Assembly (NCBI RefSeq): GCF_024139115.2
Contig: NC_085140.1
Location: 296,203,293 to 296,267,292 of the forward strand
DNA length: 64,000 bases
DNA from: Armigeres subalbatus
Lineage: Eukaryota > Arthropoda > Insecta > Diptera > Culicidae
Direction: 5' to 3'
Below the pieces are notes generated by a model. The model worked only from the letters and a program-made list of their open reading frames with translations. It was not told the origin of the DNA and searched no databases. Positions 10,028 through 21,263 of the stretch are shown piece after piece (position 1 is the stretch's first letter; the number at the start of each line of letters is the position of its first letter). The position numbers were made by a program, and so were the translations under genes.

Positions 10028-11023
10028 ATGGGTTTACTGGACGATATTGCCGATTACATCAGTCAAATCGAAGCACAAGGAGCGCATTACAAGGCAGAAG
10101 TGTCTCCCCTGCTATCACCTGGTTTGGATGATCTGTACCCTAATTCGCCGACCAACAGTTCGACGTTTTTAACGGGACCAGATTTCTTCGATGGCATCAT
10201 CACACACGCAAACTCGGTGATTGACTTTGACTTGAGGTCGATTTGCGGGTTTGCGCCGTCTCCTTCGAAAGTCGTGCAGACCATTGTACCGACGCCGTCG
10301 CAGACTTTCGATGATCTACAAGCGGTGCCTCCAGCAATTCAGAAGCCTGTTCCTTCACATGAGATGTACTGCGAGATGCCTGCGCAAAGCACGTTTGTTG
10401 CCCACAGTGTATCGTTTGAAGATTTTGGCGTTCAGTCCGCTTCGATAAGCCACGAGAAACCCCAAATGCCGACGGATAATGTGGCAACGAACGTGGAGCA
10501 ACCGAAAACCACATCCATGGAATATATCGTCCCCATTAAGGTACAGGTTTTGGGCTACGTGAATCAACAGGGCACCGTCGAACCTTTACCGCAACCGTCT
10601 CCGCAAAAGGTGGTCAGGAAAACTAAGCAGCTGACAACACTCACCACCCAGTGGAACTGCGAGAGATGCTCCAAATCTTTCAAATCCAAAGGAGGATTTG
10701 TGCAGCACAATCAGCAGATCCATTCCGGTCCGACGCCGCATGCGTGCGATATCTGTGGGAAGCGATTCCGCGATGTGGACGTCATGCGGACCCACCGACA
10801 GCGCCACCTGATGAAGGACAAGCCTTGCAAGTGCGAGGAGTGTCCGAAACAGTTCATCCGTCAGTCGGACCTGCAGCGGCACGTAAACCTGCACCACCGA
10901 ATGAGTCGTCATTGTTGCGGAATGTGCGGTAAGGCGTTCGACCGGGCGGATCATTTGAAGAACCATCAGATGAGTCATGCAAATGGAACTGTGAAGAAGT
11001 ATAAAGAGAAACAGGTATTGTAG
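10028..11023 (+). CDS. Intronless four-finger C2H2 zinc-finger protein
   Basis: Complete 331-residue frame, predicted to be a nuclear DNA-binding regulator. Residues 1-205 are low-complexity and Pro/Ser/Thr-rich with acidic patches and no recognised domain. Four C2H2 fingers follow: C211/C214/H227/H232, C240/C243/H256/H260, C269/C272/H285/H289 and C297/C300/H313/H317. The first has an unusual H-x4-H spacing. Linkers are not TGEKP-like. The tail is basic (KKYKEK). The chosen ATG is the first in frame after the TATA box and gives the full protein. A CAGGTA-motif cluster lies upstream and AATAAA is 58 bp after the stop. Single-exon structure with a TATA box and these motifs fits an early zygotic transcription factor, but that is inference; no orthologue is named. 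Long antisense and +1 frames over it are shadows. Confidence 0.85.
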   Translation: MGLLDDIADYISQIEAQGAHYKAEVSPLLSPGLDDLYPNSPTNSSTFLTGPDFFDGIITHANSVIDFDLRSICGFAPSPSKVVQTIVPTPSQTFDDLQAVPPAIQKPVPSHEMYCEMPAQSTFVAHSVSFEDFGVQSASISHEKPQMPTDNVATNVEQPKTTSMEYIVPIKVQVLGYVNQQGTVEPLPQPSPQKVVRKTKQLTTLTTQWNCERCSKSFKSKGGFVQHNQQIHSGPTPHACDICGKRFRDVDVMRTHRQRHLMKDKPCKCEECPKQFIRQSDLQRHVNLHHRMSRHCCGMCGKAFDRADHLKNHQMSHANGTVKKYKEKQVL

Positions 11024-11080
11024 GTTTTATTTTATTTATATTATTATTGACATAATACATCTGTATTTCAAAATATGTGT

Positions 11081-11086
11081 AATAAA
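11081..11086 (+). terminator. Polyadenylation signal of zinc-finger gene
   Basis: AATAAA 58 bp after the stop codon, followed by TTGTG and AT-rich sequence. Confidence 0.65.
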
Positions 11087-11099
11087 AAATTGTGAATAT

Positions 11100-11560
11100 A
11101 AAAATAATTTTATTGTCTGATTAATGCATGCAGAGCAGGTGTTCCGCATTTGGTTCGGTTTGGTTTGGTATCCTTGTTCCTACGATACATTTTTAGTTAA
11201 AGTTGCCTCTCCACAGCTCGAGCGGGACCATCGACATAAGGAGAGATCGAGATGTAAGTAAATTGAAATGAGAACCAGTTCAGAAAAGGCCATTTGTAGT
11301 TTTTGGTGGGTTTGTTAGTGTCCCCAGATGGTCTAGTAGCCTAGAAATTTGACTATATCGACATAGGGAGTAATAATCCTGAGCAAAACATGATCAGAAC
11401 ACATCGAGTTGGAGGGAAGGCGAAAATGTATGTAGATTGATGGTATCGATTTAAAGAGAGAGCTATCGAGATAGGGTATATGGTATTAACATGGTGTGGT
11501 TGATCACATTTATCGTTGTAAATCTTCAATTCTTCATATATTGAAGCTCTCACCAAAAGT
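11100..11560. other. Unassigned DNA downstream of zinc-finger gene
   Basis: No gene or clear repeat recognised. GGTTCGGTTTGGTTTGGTA near 11150 is a short simple repeat. Confidence 0.3.
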
Positions 11561-11563
11561 AAG

Positions 11564-12740
11564 CCTTCAGACGGCTTGCTTATTTTGGTTATTACGCCAA
11601 GAAGTCAAAAACAACAACAATTTAGCGCAATCTCTTATTTCAGTTATCAAAAGTCTAGAGCGCAATGGACTTTATGTTTGGAACATTATCTAATCTCAGC
11701 TGGTTGGTGTATTATTCACTAAAGCCGTAAGGTAGGCAATTATAATGTGCTGTCCTGCTTCAAATTATCTCTCATCAAAACTTCTCACGTACGACAAAAC
11801 CGAGCGATTGTCATCTTAAAAGGTTGTCTTCAGTGATAATAAATCACTAGATGAGATTAAAACTGGAATTTTGATTTAATTCATAATTATCTCATGTTTT
11901 TCGTAGTTTTTAATGTGTAAATGTAAAACACTTCAAAAGTAGAGGCCTTCATGTTCCCTTTTCAATGAAAAACGTCCCATTACAAGTATGCAATTACCAA
12001 GGCTTGGAACGCGTTGCATAGTAAAACTAAAATTTTCAATAGTTTAGCGTCGATACTCAAAAGTTTTAATATTACTGGAAAATTGATGGAGAGTTGGCGA
12101 ATCGATTGATATATGAATCATTGAAATCCATTGAAAGATAAAAGACCTTTTAACGTTACAAATCGCGTAACGGGATGTTATTTATACTACGCAAGATTCA
12201 TACACTTCTTCAACTGATAAACGCAATAAACCTGCTTAAAAAATGGCTTTGACTCGGTTTGTTTGCAACAATTTAAGTAGGCAGGCAGTTCAAGAGATTT
12301 TTCTTTTGCCCAATAAAGTAGTTTTTGGAATGGACTTTCCTATTTTCGCACATAAGATGAACGGATAACAATCCTACTATTTTAGCATTCATGTTAAATT
12401 CACTATTTTCATTAGTATAGTGAAACAATTAACCAAAACTTTTTTTGACAATATTAGACACTAGTTGCCAAAATTCGGCTGACAATTTTCACTTGAAGCA
12501 GCACATTATAATTGCCTACCTTACGGCTTATACAAACGATTTACGGTGAATAATGAAATAACATTTCATGGGCCGAAAAAGCATCCAACACCAGAGCCGA
12601 GATTAGGAAAATTGGCCGAACATAAAGTCCATTTCGCACGAAACTTTTGATGGATTATATACCTAATAGATTTTTAACCATTATTGTTGTTTTTGAATAC
12701 TTAATACTTAATAACCAAAAGTAAGAAAGGCGTTTGGTGG
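11564..12740. repeat. Large imperfect inverted repeat
   Basis: Left arm at about 11564-11764 and right arm at about 12493-12740. The best part is 11724-11752 against 12499-12527, sharing GCCGTAAGGTAGGCAATTAT. More distant matches include AACATAAAGTCCATT and TTGTTGTTTTTGA, in the right order. The spacer holds a Jockey ORF1 scrap (11772-11876). It may be a decayed foldback transposon. Confidence 0.6.
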
Positions 12741-13695
12741 CATAATTAAGGTTAGATCTTCAATACAGTAATATCCCGATTTAATCAGTCCACAAATATG
12801 AATCATTTTATGCCTTGGAAAGGCCAAAGGCGTGATCGGTAACCGTTTTTTCTTGTCGAAATTGCTTACAGAATATTTCCCAGGTGCTTAGAAGTCGTTC
12901 GTAATAAACTACAGGCGGTGAAAGTTATTTCATGAAAATCAATGTTGTTTGTGGTATTATTTACGAAAATAAATAGAATGACACATTTTTTTGGGGTGAC
13001 AAAATCGGGTCGAAAACGTGACAAAATAGTAGTAGAGGGGTATTTCTTAAGAATTTGAAATGTTTGGAAAAAGGCCTGCATTATCCGTGTTACATGGGAA
13101 CATTTCTACAGGCCTGGGGGAAATTCTCAAAACCCCACTCAGTGCCGTAAGTGCCAAAAGTGGGGTCACGGAACTGAACATTGCCACATGGTTGCTAAAT
13201 GCATGATTTGTGTTTAAACCGTTCACGCCAAGGACGTTTGTCCTGTGAGATAATATTCCAATAAATTTAAATGTGCCAATTGTGGGGGCAATCAAAAATC
13301 CAACTTCTGGGAATACCCTTCATGCAAAAAAGTGTTTTGTTTTCCCGTGCAAAATTGGTGACAGGAAATGCTAATAGGATCCCTGATTCGCCGGGTGAAA
13401 ATATTACAAATGCTCAAAATCCGCAATTTGCCGTACGAGCAATTCATACCCACTACAATAAACGAACAAATTTTGATCCTACCTTTAACCGGGTAGCGAA
13501 AAGTTCGCCGAATTATTTTTTTTTCAAACATACCTACCAATATGCAAGCATCGTTTCAGGCAGGCAAAATATCGTTTCTAAAATATACCGACGATGAATG
13601 ATTTTCATGCCCATTCTTCAATAAAAAATAATGGTCGTACTGACGATTCAGGTAGCATGTCTGCTTACGATTTTGATTTTCTAACTGAACAATGA
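11772..13695 (+). pseudogene. Jockey-clade LINE ORF1 fragment, interrupted
   Basis: Nucleotide similarity to the intact ORF1 at 41536-42615 is clear in two blocks. 11772-11876 matches about 41975-42076. 13033-13695 matches about 42150 onward, including the zinc-knuckle region and the phrase GATTCAGGTAGCATG of the ORF1 C-terminus. Between them lie the right part of the inverted repeat and about 290 bp of unassigned DNA. Several stops and frameshifts are present, and one knuckle cysteine codon has become a stop. An RTE fragment begins about 140 bp downstream. Confidence 0.75.
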
Positions 13696-13837
13696 ATAGC
13701 ATACATATCCTGGCACTATCGTATATGTAAGAATAGCCAGCATGAGTTAACCACCTGAAGTTTGTATGGCGAAAGACATCTAACGCAGGTTTTCTAAAAC
13801 AGCAGGAACTTTTCACGAAAATCTATTTGGTACCAGT

Positions 13838-14703
13838 TATGTAGGAAGGTGTTTACAATCGATCGGGACCAGCTATGGCAGCTAATGCACGAACACGGGT
13901 TTCCGGATAAACTGACACGGTTGATCAAAGTGACGATGGATCGAGTTCGAGTTTCAGGTGCATTCTCGAGTCCCTTCGAAACCCGCAGAGGGTTACGGCA
14001 AGGTGATGGTCTTTCGTGTCTGCTATTTAACATCGCTTTGGAAGGGGTAATACGAAGAGCAGGGATTAACACGAGTGGTACAATTTTCAATAAGTCCGTC
14101 CAGCTATTTGGTTTCGCTGACGACATAGATATTATGGCACGTAACTTTGAGAAGATGGAGGAAGCCTACATCAGACTGAAGAGAAGCTAAGCGGATCGGA
14201 CTAGTCATCAACACGTCGAAGACGAAGTACATGATAGGAAGAGGTTCAAGAGAAGACAATGTGAGCCACCCACCGCAAGTTTGCTTCGGTGGTGACGAAA
14301 TCGAGGTGGTTGCAAAATTTGTGTACTTGGGCTCACTGGTGACTGTCGAAAATGATACCAGCAGAGAAATTCAGAGACGCATAGTGGCTGGAAATCGTAC
14401 GTACTTTGGACAACGCAAGACGCTCCGATCGAATAGACGCCGTACCAAACTGACAATCTACAAAACGCTCATTAAACCGGTAGTCCTCTATGGACACGAG
14501 ACCTGGACAATGCTCGTGAAGGACCAACGCGCACTTGGAATTTTCGAAAGGAAAATGCTGCGTACCATCTATGGTGGGTGGAAGATAACTTGAGCTCTAG
14601 ACTGCGTGGTTGGCGACTTGTAGCCATGGACCGAGCCGAATGGAGAAGACTCTTATATACTGCACATGCCACTTCGGCCTTATTCTGAATAAATAAATAA
14701 ACA
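13838..14703 (+). pseudogene. RTE-clade LINE 3' fragment (copy A)
   Basis: Encodes reverse transcriptase from the DRDQLW segment through RRGLRQGDGLSCLLFNIALE and FADDIDIMAR (catalytic Asp pair about 14120). It continues to the VYLGSLVTVEN and YKTLIKPVVLYGHET blocks, with a frameshift near 14190. A deletion after about 14585 removes the MNHEL-to-DQVEDD stretch. The 3' UTR resumes at CTGCGTGGTTGG and ends in CTGAATAAATAAATAA. The 5' endonuclease part is missing. Confidence 0.8.
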
Positions 14704-14780
14704 TGACACAATTGGCGCGGTGGCGAATCTTTTTTGACCGCAGTTTCTTCTGGAGCCCGTAGTAGGCCCGACTTCCACAG

Positions 14781-15560
14781 ATGATTATTATTATTATTTA
14801 TTCAGACTACCCGAGCAACACACATGTTGTAAATCAGTTGATGATACTCATATATGACCAAATTTGGTCATATATGAGTTATTGCAACCAAATCAACGTG
14901 AATTGTGCTGCTAGGGTAAGGCCGAAGTGGCCTGTGCGGTATATAAAAGTCTTCTTCATTCGGCTCGGTCCATGGCTACACGTCGCCACAGATGATGCGC
15001 CCTCGTATTTCACGACTAACATTGTTATCAGCCATTAGCAAGGATCCGAGACACTGCTTCCAAGCACAAGCATGTACTTTGTCTTTGACGCATTCACCAC
15101 CAGTCCAAGTGTTGTTGCTTCACGTTTCAGGCGGGGGTACAGTTCTGCCACCTTTGCAAATGTTCGGCCGACATTGTCCATGCCATCCGCGAAACAAATA
15201 AATTGACTGGATCTGTTGAAAATCGTACCCCTGCTCTCCGCATGACACCTTCTAGCGCAATGTTGTACAACAGGCACGAAAGTCCATCACCTTGTCTTAG
15301 TCCCCGGCGCGATTCGAACGAACTGGAGTGTTCGCCCGAAATATTCACACAGTTTTGCACACTATCCACCGTTGCTTTGATCAGGTTGGTAAGCTTCCCA
15401 GGGAAGCTGTTCTCGTCCATGATTTTGCATAGCTCTACGTGGTCTATACTGTCGTATGCCGCCTTGAAATCAACGAACAGATGGTGCGTTGGGACCTGGT
15501 ATTCACGGCATTTTTGATGGATTTGCCGTACAGTAAAGATTTGGTCCGTCCGAGACTCTA
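14781..15560 (-). pseudogene. RTE-clade LINE 3' fragment (copy B), opposite strand
   Basis: On the minus strand, RRGLRQGDGLSCLLYNIALEG (15240-15310) and a CFADG box, equivalent to FADD (about 15190), are recognisable. A frameshift and a large internal deletion follow, joining directly to the 3' UTR with its TTATTATTATT tail at 14783-14800. It lies tail to tail with copy A, about 80 bp apart. A 107-bp MITE is inserted in its 3' end. Confidence 0.75.
14810..14916. mobile_element. 107-bp palindromic MITE, TA-flanked
   Basis: Ends CCCGAGCAACACA and, inverted, CCCTAGCAGCACA, between TA at 14808-14809 and 14917-14918. The centre (14846-14879) is a perfect 34-bp palindrome around CCAAATTTGG. Its removal restores the RTE 3' end seen in copy A. 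Confidence 0.75.
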
Positions 15561-16055
15561 AGTGAAACCGATATAGCGGTCAAAACTAAGACCACATCAT
15601 TTGACATGTTGATCTGGGATGCCATCGTCGGGCGTAAAAACAGGTCAAACGAAGATGAGAATGGGTCACTGCTGTTCAACTAATTAGAATACTTGTAGAA
15701 CAGATTAAATGTATCTGAGGACAAGTAAATTAAATTATAAGAGACCTATTTGAACGATTTTGTTATCCGACGTCCAGACTGTCATGTCTGTGAGGACGCG
15801 CTGATCCATTCTCACTCACACCCTCGACGACGGTACTGCAAGACATCTGAGAGTGTGAGATATATATATATGTGTGTGCGTCATCCTCCATCCCTCACCC
15901 AGCTGGGAGTATTGGACAAGTAGTACTACGAATAATTTGATCATATCTCATGCTCCGTAATGGTGTCCTTTATTTTACGAAGACTAGTACTGCAAAAAGG
16001 ATTTACGCCTGAAGCAAGTTAAGTTGCTTCAGGAAGTGTAGGGAACGGGATGTAC
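15561..16055. other. Unassigned DNA with short TA/TG repeat
   Basis: No gene recognised. A (TA)n(TG)n microsatellite lies at about 15859-15880. Confidence 0.3.
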
Positions 16056-16057
16056 TA

Positions 16058-17162
16058 AAGGGTGTATTCGATAAAAATGGCACACCGAAAATCTTTTGTA
16101 ACTTTTGAACCTGAAAATTTGAGCAAACCTTATTCATAGTGTATTGTTTACATCTGCAGAGATTCATAATTATTCATAAAGTGGTTCTGATCATGTCGTC
16201 GGACCAAGAAAGTGCCAGGGAAAAAAATGTTCATCTACCATCAAAATCCGGGGGCATACCACCGATCGATCGCTAACAAGCTTGGGATTGCAAATTCAAC
16301 TGTATCCTGTGTAATGAGAACCTTTAAGGAGCGTCTGAGTGTTCAAATGAAGGAAGTGAATGGTCCAATGACAGTAAAATGACCAGGAGTGGTACAACAA
16401 CACAAGAAGTTTCAGAACGAGTCCATCCGAGATGTCGCTAACAAGTCCAAGGTGTCGGTTGGTTTTGTGAAGAAAACCACGAAGCGTGCTAGCTTATATG
16501 TTTACAAGGTAAAAAAACCTCAAACCGAAATGAAAAGCGAAACGCCACTGCAAAAACTCACGCCCGGAAACTTTACACAAAGTTGTTCACCAAATAGTGT
16601 TGCATCGTGATGGAATATTTCACAAAAATATTTCGTTGCCAAGTCTAAGTCCGAAATTCCGGAGGATGTCCGAACGAAAAAATTATCAAAATTTGCAAAG
16701 AAGGCAGATGATTTGCGGATGTGGTGAAGTAAGCGCTCCCTTCACTACTTCCGGATCAATCAGCGGTACGATTTACACCAGAGTGCCTTAAGAATCGGCT
16801 CAAAACGTGTGGCAGTGGTACCGACCTAACGGATTTAAATGTGTACCAAAATATATAAATTAACCGGAACTTCGTCCAGTTGAAACATTCTGGGCGATGG
16901 TGACGACAAAACTTCCCAACATCCCAAAATTAGTAAAATAAAGCTGCAGTTAAAGAAAATTTGGGTAAAAACAACAAAAACACTGGGAAAATCGATTGTA
17001 CAAAATTTGATGGATGGAGTGAAAAGGAATGTGCACGCATTCGGGATAAGTAATGAAAACGAATAAAACAAATGTTGTAAATCATAACTCATTTAAAGAA
17101 AATCCGATAATCGGTTTGATTTTGGTGAGTAAATATGTGTGTGCCATTGTTATCGAATACTT
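16058..17162 (+). mobile_element. Dead Tc1/mariner-type transposon
   Basis: About 1.1 kb between TA dinucleotides (16056-16057 and 17163-17164). Termini are similar inverted repeats: AAGGGTGTATTCGATAAAAA left and, inverted, AAGTATTCGATAACAATGGC right. A transposase can be traced from the ATG at 16194 (MSSDQESAR) through a helix-turn-helix-like block (SIRDVANKSKVSVGFVKKTT, 16418-16477) to a C-terminal EHFWAM-like block near 16885 and GKSIVQNLMDGVKR near 17000. Stops and frameshifts interrupt it throughout. The catalytic triad cannot be read reliably, so the DDxD/E subtype is not assigned. Confidence 0.8.
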
Positions 17163-17164
17163 TA

Positions 17165-18060
17165 GTTATTCATAACAGGTACAGCAAAACTTTACAAGTA
17201 CGCCCTTATTCGTACTAACTACTTAGGGAATAGAAGGTCGAGAAGAGCCACAATTGCTAACTAAAGCGCGAACCGGATACCTGGGACTCCCACAATATCT
17301 GCGGAGATAGTAACAAACGATGCCCTGTACGTATTTAGTGTTCAATTTTCAATTTTTAAATTCATAAGGAAATGATAGAAAGAAAGCAAAGATTTGGAAC
17401 GTGCTCACCAGTTTATCCATTATCATAATAGCTCCGGTTTGAACAGGACGCATCAGGAATATCCGAGACGATGACATGATTACAAAGCGTTTAATTTCGA
17501 GAAATCAGACCTTAGATGCCTTTCGCTATACTGATTTCAGTGAGTTAGCTTCTAGTGTGCCGTTGTAAGCGCGTTCAAAGTGGTAATTCATGATATGATC
17601 CTGATGAAAAATGAAAAATATAAAATGAAAAAGGAAAATAATTCGAAGAAATCAAACGATTTGGAGCATGATTGGAAATGTTGAAATTTAAAATAAGAAA
17701 TAAAGAAGTAAAGAATAGAAAAGTATAACAAAACAAAAAGCTTCTCTGGTAGCTTTCGCAGGAAATCTTGATATCCTCGTCAGCACTGGATTGAAGTTCA
17801 CCAATTTGTAGCTTCCGTGTCCTTTTTTCTTTGTATAACAAAAATGCTGGAGGCGAAAAAAAATGACGCACAGAAAACCAAACACGTCTTGATTCGAGCA
17901 CAGCACACTACGTTTTTTCATCTGTGAGTGTGAGATGTATATTGCAAAATAGGAAGTGTGTGTGCCTAGGCGGCAGATGCAACAATCTTCCGTTGAACGG
18001 ACAATTTAATGGTCATTGGTCGTCAGCCAATAGCAGGCCATGAGTGAGAGCGATTATCCA
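17165..18060. other. Unassigned DNA around the mariner insertion
   Basis: No gene supported. The minus-strand frame at 17575-17901 reads Phe/Leu/Ser-rich from AT-rich DNA and is not taken as coding. Confidence 0.3.
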
Positions 18061-18129
18061 TTGTCATTGATTTAGATCCCTAGTAGCACAGTGACTGTGT
18101 GCTAGGGCAATTGATCCGATGGTTGTGGG

Positions 18130-18395
18130 TGTACCAATAGTTGCGGTAGTCCATGTTTTGTCATATCTACGAATTAATCGCAGTAGTCTACATGATCTAT
18201 CGTTTGCTTGACACGTCAACACACTATTCAAAGAGAAACAGCCACGGAATTCATCCAAAATAGGTAATTATCATTAAAACACTTTAATAATTTCCGTCTT
18301 TGCACCAATAGTTGCGGTAACCAATGGGATTCGCAACTATAGGAACACAAATTAAAAAATACCGCAACTATTGGAACACTGTACCAATAATTGGT
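18130..18395. repeat. Short CCAATAGTTGCGGTA repeats in both orientations
   Basis: ACCAATAGTTGCGGTA occurs at 18133-18148 and 18304-18319. It is inverted as TACCGCAACTATTGGAAC at 18359-18376, with a diverged inverted copy at about 18330-18346 and a further ACCAATAATTGGT at 18383-18395. They may be ends of a small inverted-repeat element. Confidence 0.55.
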
Positions 18396-18647
18396 GGTTT
18401 AATTTTAGAGCACAATCATGAATATTGTTGCGATTGTTTCCCGACTGCAAGAAAAGTAAGTCCAATAGCTTTTGGATACACCCACAAGGTAAGCAAAACA
18501 AAATATGTATCAGTTTTAAGAGCTAAAACAGTAAGGGGAAGTGCTTAGTTCCTCCACTATTGGGTCATTTACCCTACCCGGGATTACTCAAAATATCATC
18601 CTTTGGACAAGAAAATTATTTTGAGCTTTTTAGTGGAATGTCTTCAC

Positions 18648-18742
18648 TTGTCATAAGACAAGTTTGTACCTTCCCATTTAATTCCACCAATTGATTCAAG
18701 TGGTGGAATTAAATGGGAAGTAACAAACTCGACTTATGACAA
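18648..18742. mobile_element. 95-bp near-perfect hairpin MITE
   Basis: Two arms of about 46 bp, containing CCATTTAATTCCACCA and its inverse, with almost no loop. The same half-arm recurs at 25197-25245, so this is a dispersed family. Confidence 0.7.
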
Positions 18743-18744
18743 AT

Positions 18745-18887
18745 GATACTTAGGACTTTGTAGTCAATTTGTCATTAAATGGCCCTGTTCCTAATAAAAT
18801 TGTTCTGTTTCTCATGCCGCAGTTCTTGATTTCGGCGCCCCCTGAGGGCTGGCGCCCTTGGCGGGGGTCAACCTGGCCAACCACACG
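18745..18887. other. GC-rich unassigned segment
   Basis: Contains GGCGCCCCCTGAGGG and GGCTGGCGCCCTTGGCGGGG (18832-18868), unlike the AT-rich surroundings. No coding frame is recognised. It is probably part of a repeat. Confidence 0.3.
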
Positions 18888-19715
18888 CTACGGCGCTGCC
18901 GACGATGAATGATTGTCATACCCATTCTTCAACGGATAATTACGGCCATGGTGTCGATTCAGGTAGCATGTTTGTTTCCGACTTTTCTTCAAAGCAAATA
19001 CCAAAACTGAAGCTGTCCAGGTTGGTATCAAATTTACTCGAAAGATTGTAATTGGTCTTCGTTTTAATGGATCCAATTTAATGGTATTTTTTTTGTAGAT
19101 TGTTCTGCGGGATATTATACTATTCAATATCCCAATGTACCAACTTGTTTTTCTTCCAGTCGAAATCCTTCTACAATTGATTTGATTTTAACGGATTCAA
19201 ATCAGCTGTGTGGCCAATTGGTAACTCATGCTGATTGACTCTGATCACCTTCATGTGACGTTTGAAATCTCACAAGAAGCCATTTATAATCCAATCAGCT
19301 CTACATTTAATTATCATAGAGCTGATTGGGATTTATATAAAACTTATATCGATAGGAATTTTGATGTTGATATTCCTCTCGATACCAAAAGTGATAATGA
19401 TGATGCTCTCGTATCTTTGACAAATTTAATTGTCGAAGCCAGAGGCATTGCAATTCCGAAATGTGAAATTAAATTCAACTCCATTATTATTGGCGACGAT
19501 CTTCAGCTTCTGATCCGTCTTAAAAATGTGAGGCAAAGGCAATACAAAAAAAAAACTCGCGATCCTGCGTTGAAAGTTATTTGGAGAGGTTTGCAAAATG
19601 AAATTAAAAAAAGTTTCGCTATTCTGAGAAATACCAACTTTGAGAATAATGTCTAGAAATTGGATCCCAATTCGCAACCCCTTTGGAAATTAACGAAAAT
19701 TGCAATGATATTGAA
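18888..19715 (+). pseudogene. Jockey-clade LINE fragment: ORF1 tail joined to ORF2 endonuclease region
   Basis: 18898-18995 matches the ORF1 C-terminus. After an internal deletion, 19098-19710 closely matches 44978-45590 of the long Jockey copy, including the DSDHL block of the endonuclease (about 19240) and HRADWDLYKTYIDRNFDVDI. A frameshift near 19235 and a stop at 19654 break it. RTE sequence follows within about 80 bp. Confidence 0.8.
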
Positions 19716-19789
19716 ATGCTAATATCATCTTCCACACTTAGACGTACATGTTCATAATAGAATTAGAGGCGAACGTATAGAATTGATAG

Positions 19790-20900
19790 TTCCGTTAGGA
19801 ACTTTATACTTGTCGACTTCAAAGCCGCATATGATACAATCGATCGGGACCAGCTATGGCAGCTAATGCACGAACGCGGATTTTCGGATAAACTGATACG
19901 ATTGATCAAAGCGACGATATATCGGGTGATGTGCGTAGTTCGAGTTTCAGGGGCATTCTCGAGTACCTTCAAACGCGTAGAGGGTTACGGCAAGGTGATG
20001 GTCTTTCGTGTCTGATATTCAACATCGCGTTGGAAGGGGTAATACGAAGAGCAGGGATTAACACGAGTGGTACGATTTCCATAAAGTCCGTCCAGTTATT
20101 TGATTTCGCCGACGACATTAATATTATGGCACGTAACTTTGAGAGGATGGAGGAAGCCTACATCAGACTGAAAAGCGAAGCTAGTCTAGTTTAGTTGGAC
20201 TAGTCATCAATACGTCGAAGACGAAGTACATGATAGAAAGAGGCTCAAGAGAGGACAATGTAAACCCTCCACCACAAGTTTGTATTGGCGGTGACGAAAT
20301 CGAGGAGGTTGAAGAGTTCGTGTACTTGGGCTCACGATAACGATTCCAGCAGAGAAATTCGGAGACGCATCATGGCAGGAAATCGTACGTACTTTGGATT
20401 CCGCAAAACGCTCCGATAGAATAGAGTTCGCCGCCGTACCATACTGACTATCTACAAAACGCTTATTAGACTGATAATTCTCTACGGACACGAGACCTGG
20501 ACGATGTTCGTGGGGGACCAACACGCACTTGGAGTTTTCGAAAGGAAAGTGTTGCATACCATCTATAGTGGGGTGCAGATGACGGACGGTACGTGGTGGA
20601 GCCGAATGAACCACGAGTTGCATCAGCTATTGGGAGAACCATCCATCGTTTACACCGTGAAATGGGAGACTGCGGTGGGCCGGGCACGTAGCCAGAATGT
20701 CGAACAGTGACCCGGTAAAAATGGTTCTCGACAACGATCCGACGGGAACAAGAAGGCGAGGTGCACAAGGAGCAAGGTGGATCGATCAGGTGGAGGACGA
20801 TTTGCGGACCCTCCGGAGACTGCGTGGTTGGCGACGTGCAGCCAAGGACCGAACCATGGACAAGCCACTCCGGTCTTAGTCTGATAATAAATAAATAGGA
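19790..20900 (+). pseudogene. RTE-clade LINE 3' fragment (copy C)
   Basis: Reads from DFKAAYDTIDRDQLW through RRGLRQGDGLSCLIFNIALE and the FADD box (20107-20118) to the C-terminal MNHELHQLLGEPS, MVLDNDPTGTRRRGAQGARW and VEDDLRTLRRLRGWRRA blocks. It ends in a 3' UTR with AATAAATAA at 20886-20894. There are several frameshifts. It is about as decayed as copy A but keeps the region that copy A has lost. Confidence 0.8.
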
Positions 20901-21092
20901 AACGATATTTTTCCTCAAACATTACCATTTTGTGTGAACTTCAATCCCTGGCTATATATTTATTTATTTCTTCGTCTCGAATGTTAAAAACTATTTCACA
21001 GACTGATTTATTTTCACCAATGTGGGTAGATACAGTGATACAGTGTTATAGAAGTTAGTGTAAATTAAATTATGTTTATCTTTTCTTTGTAG

Positions 21093-21263
21093 CAATTGTC
21101 ACAAGTCAAGGATCAACTTCACCAGGACGCTTCTCGCCATCGCGAACACCAGGAGAATACGACCTGTCGGCTGAAAAACGAAGAACAGCACCGGATGGGC
21201 GTTGAGGAACGGCTGGAAAAGGCGTGTCACGAACTCCAACATCTTCGAGCGGAACATACTACC
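21093..21263 (+). CDS. Coiled-coil gene, first visible exon
   Basis: 57 codons, phase 0 at both ends. The acceptor follows the T-rich tract TTATCTTTTCTTTGTAG and the donor is GTAAGA. Begins QLSQVKDQLHQD. Confidence 0.8.

Noticed and set aside
10087..11060. Antisense and shifted frames over the zinc-finger gene
   Set aside because: They are shadows; only the plus frame at 10028-11023 has domains, a TATA box and a poly(A) signal.
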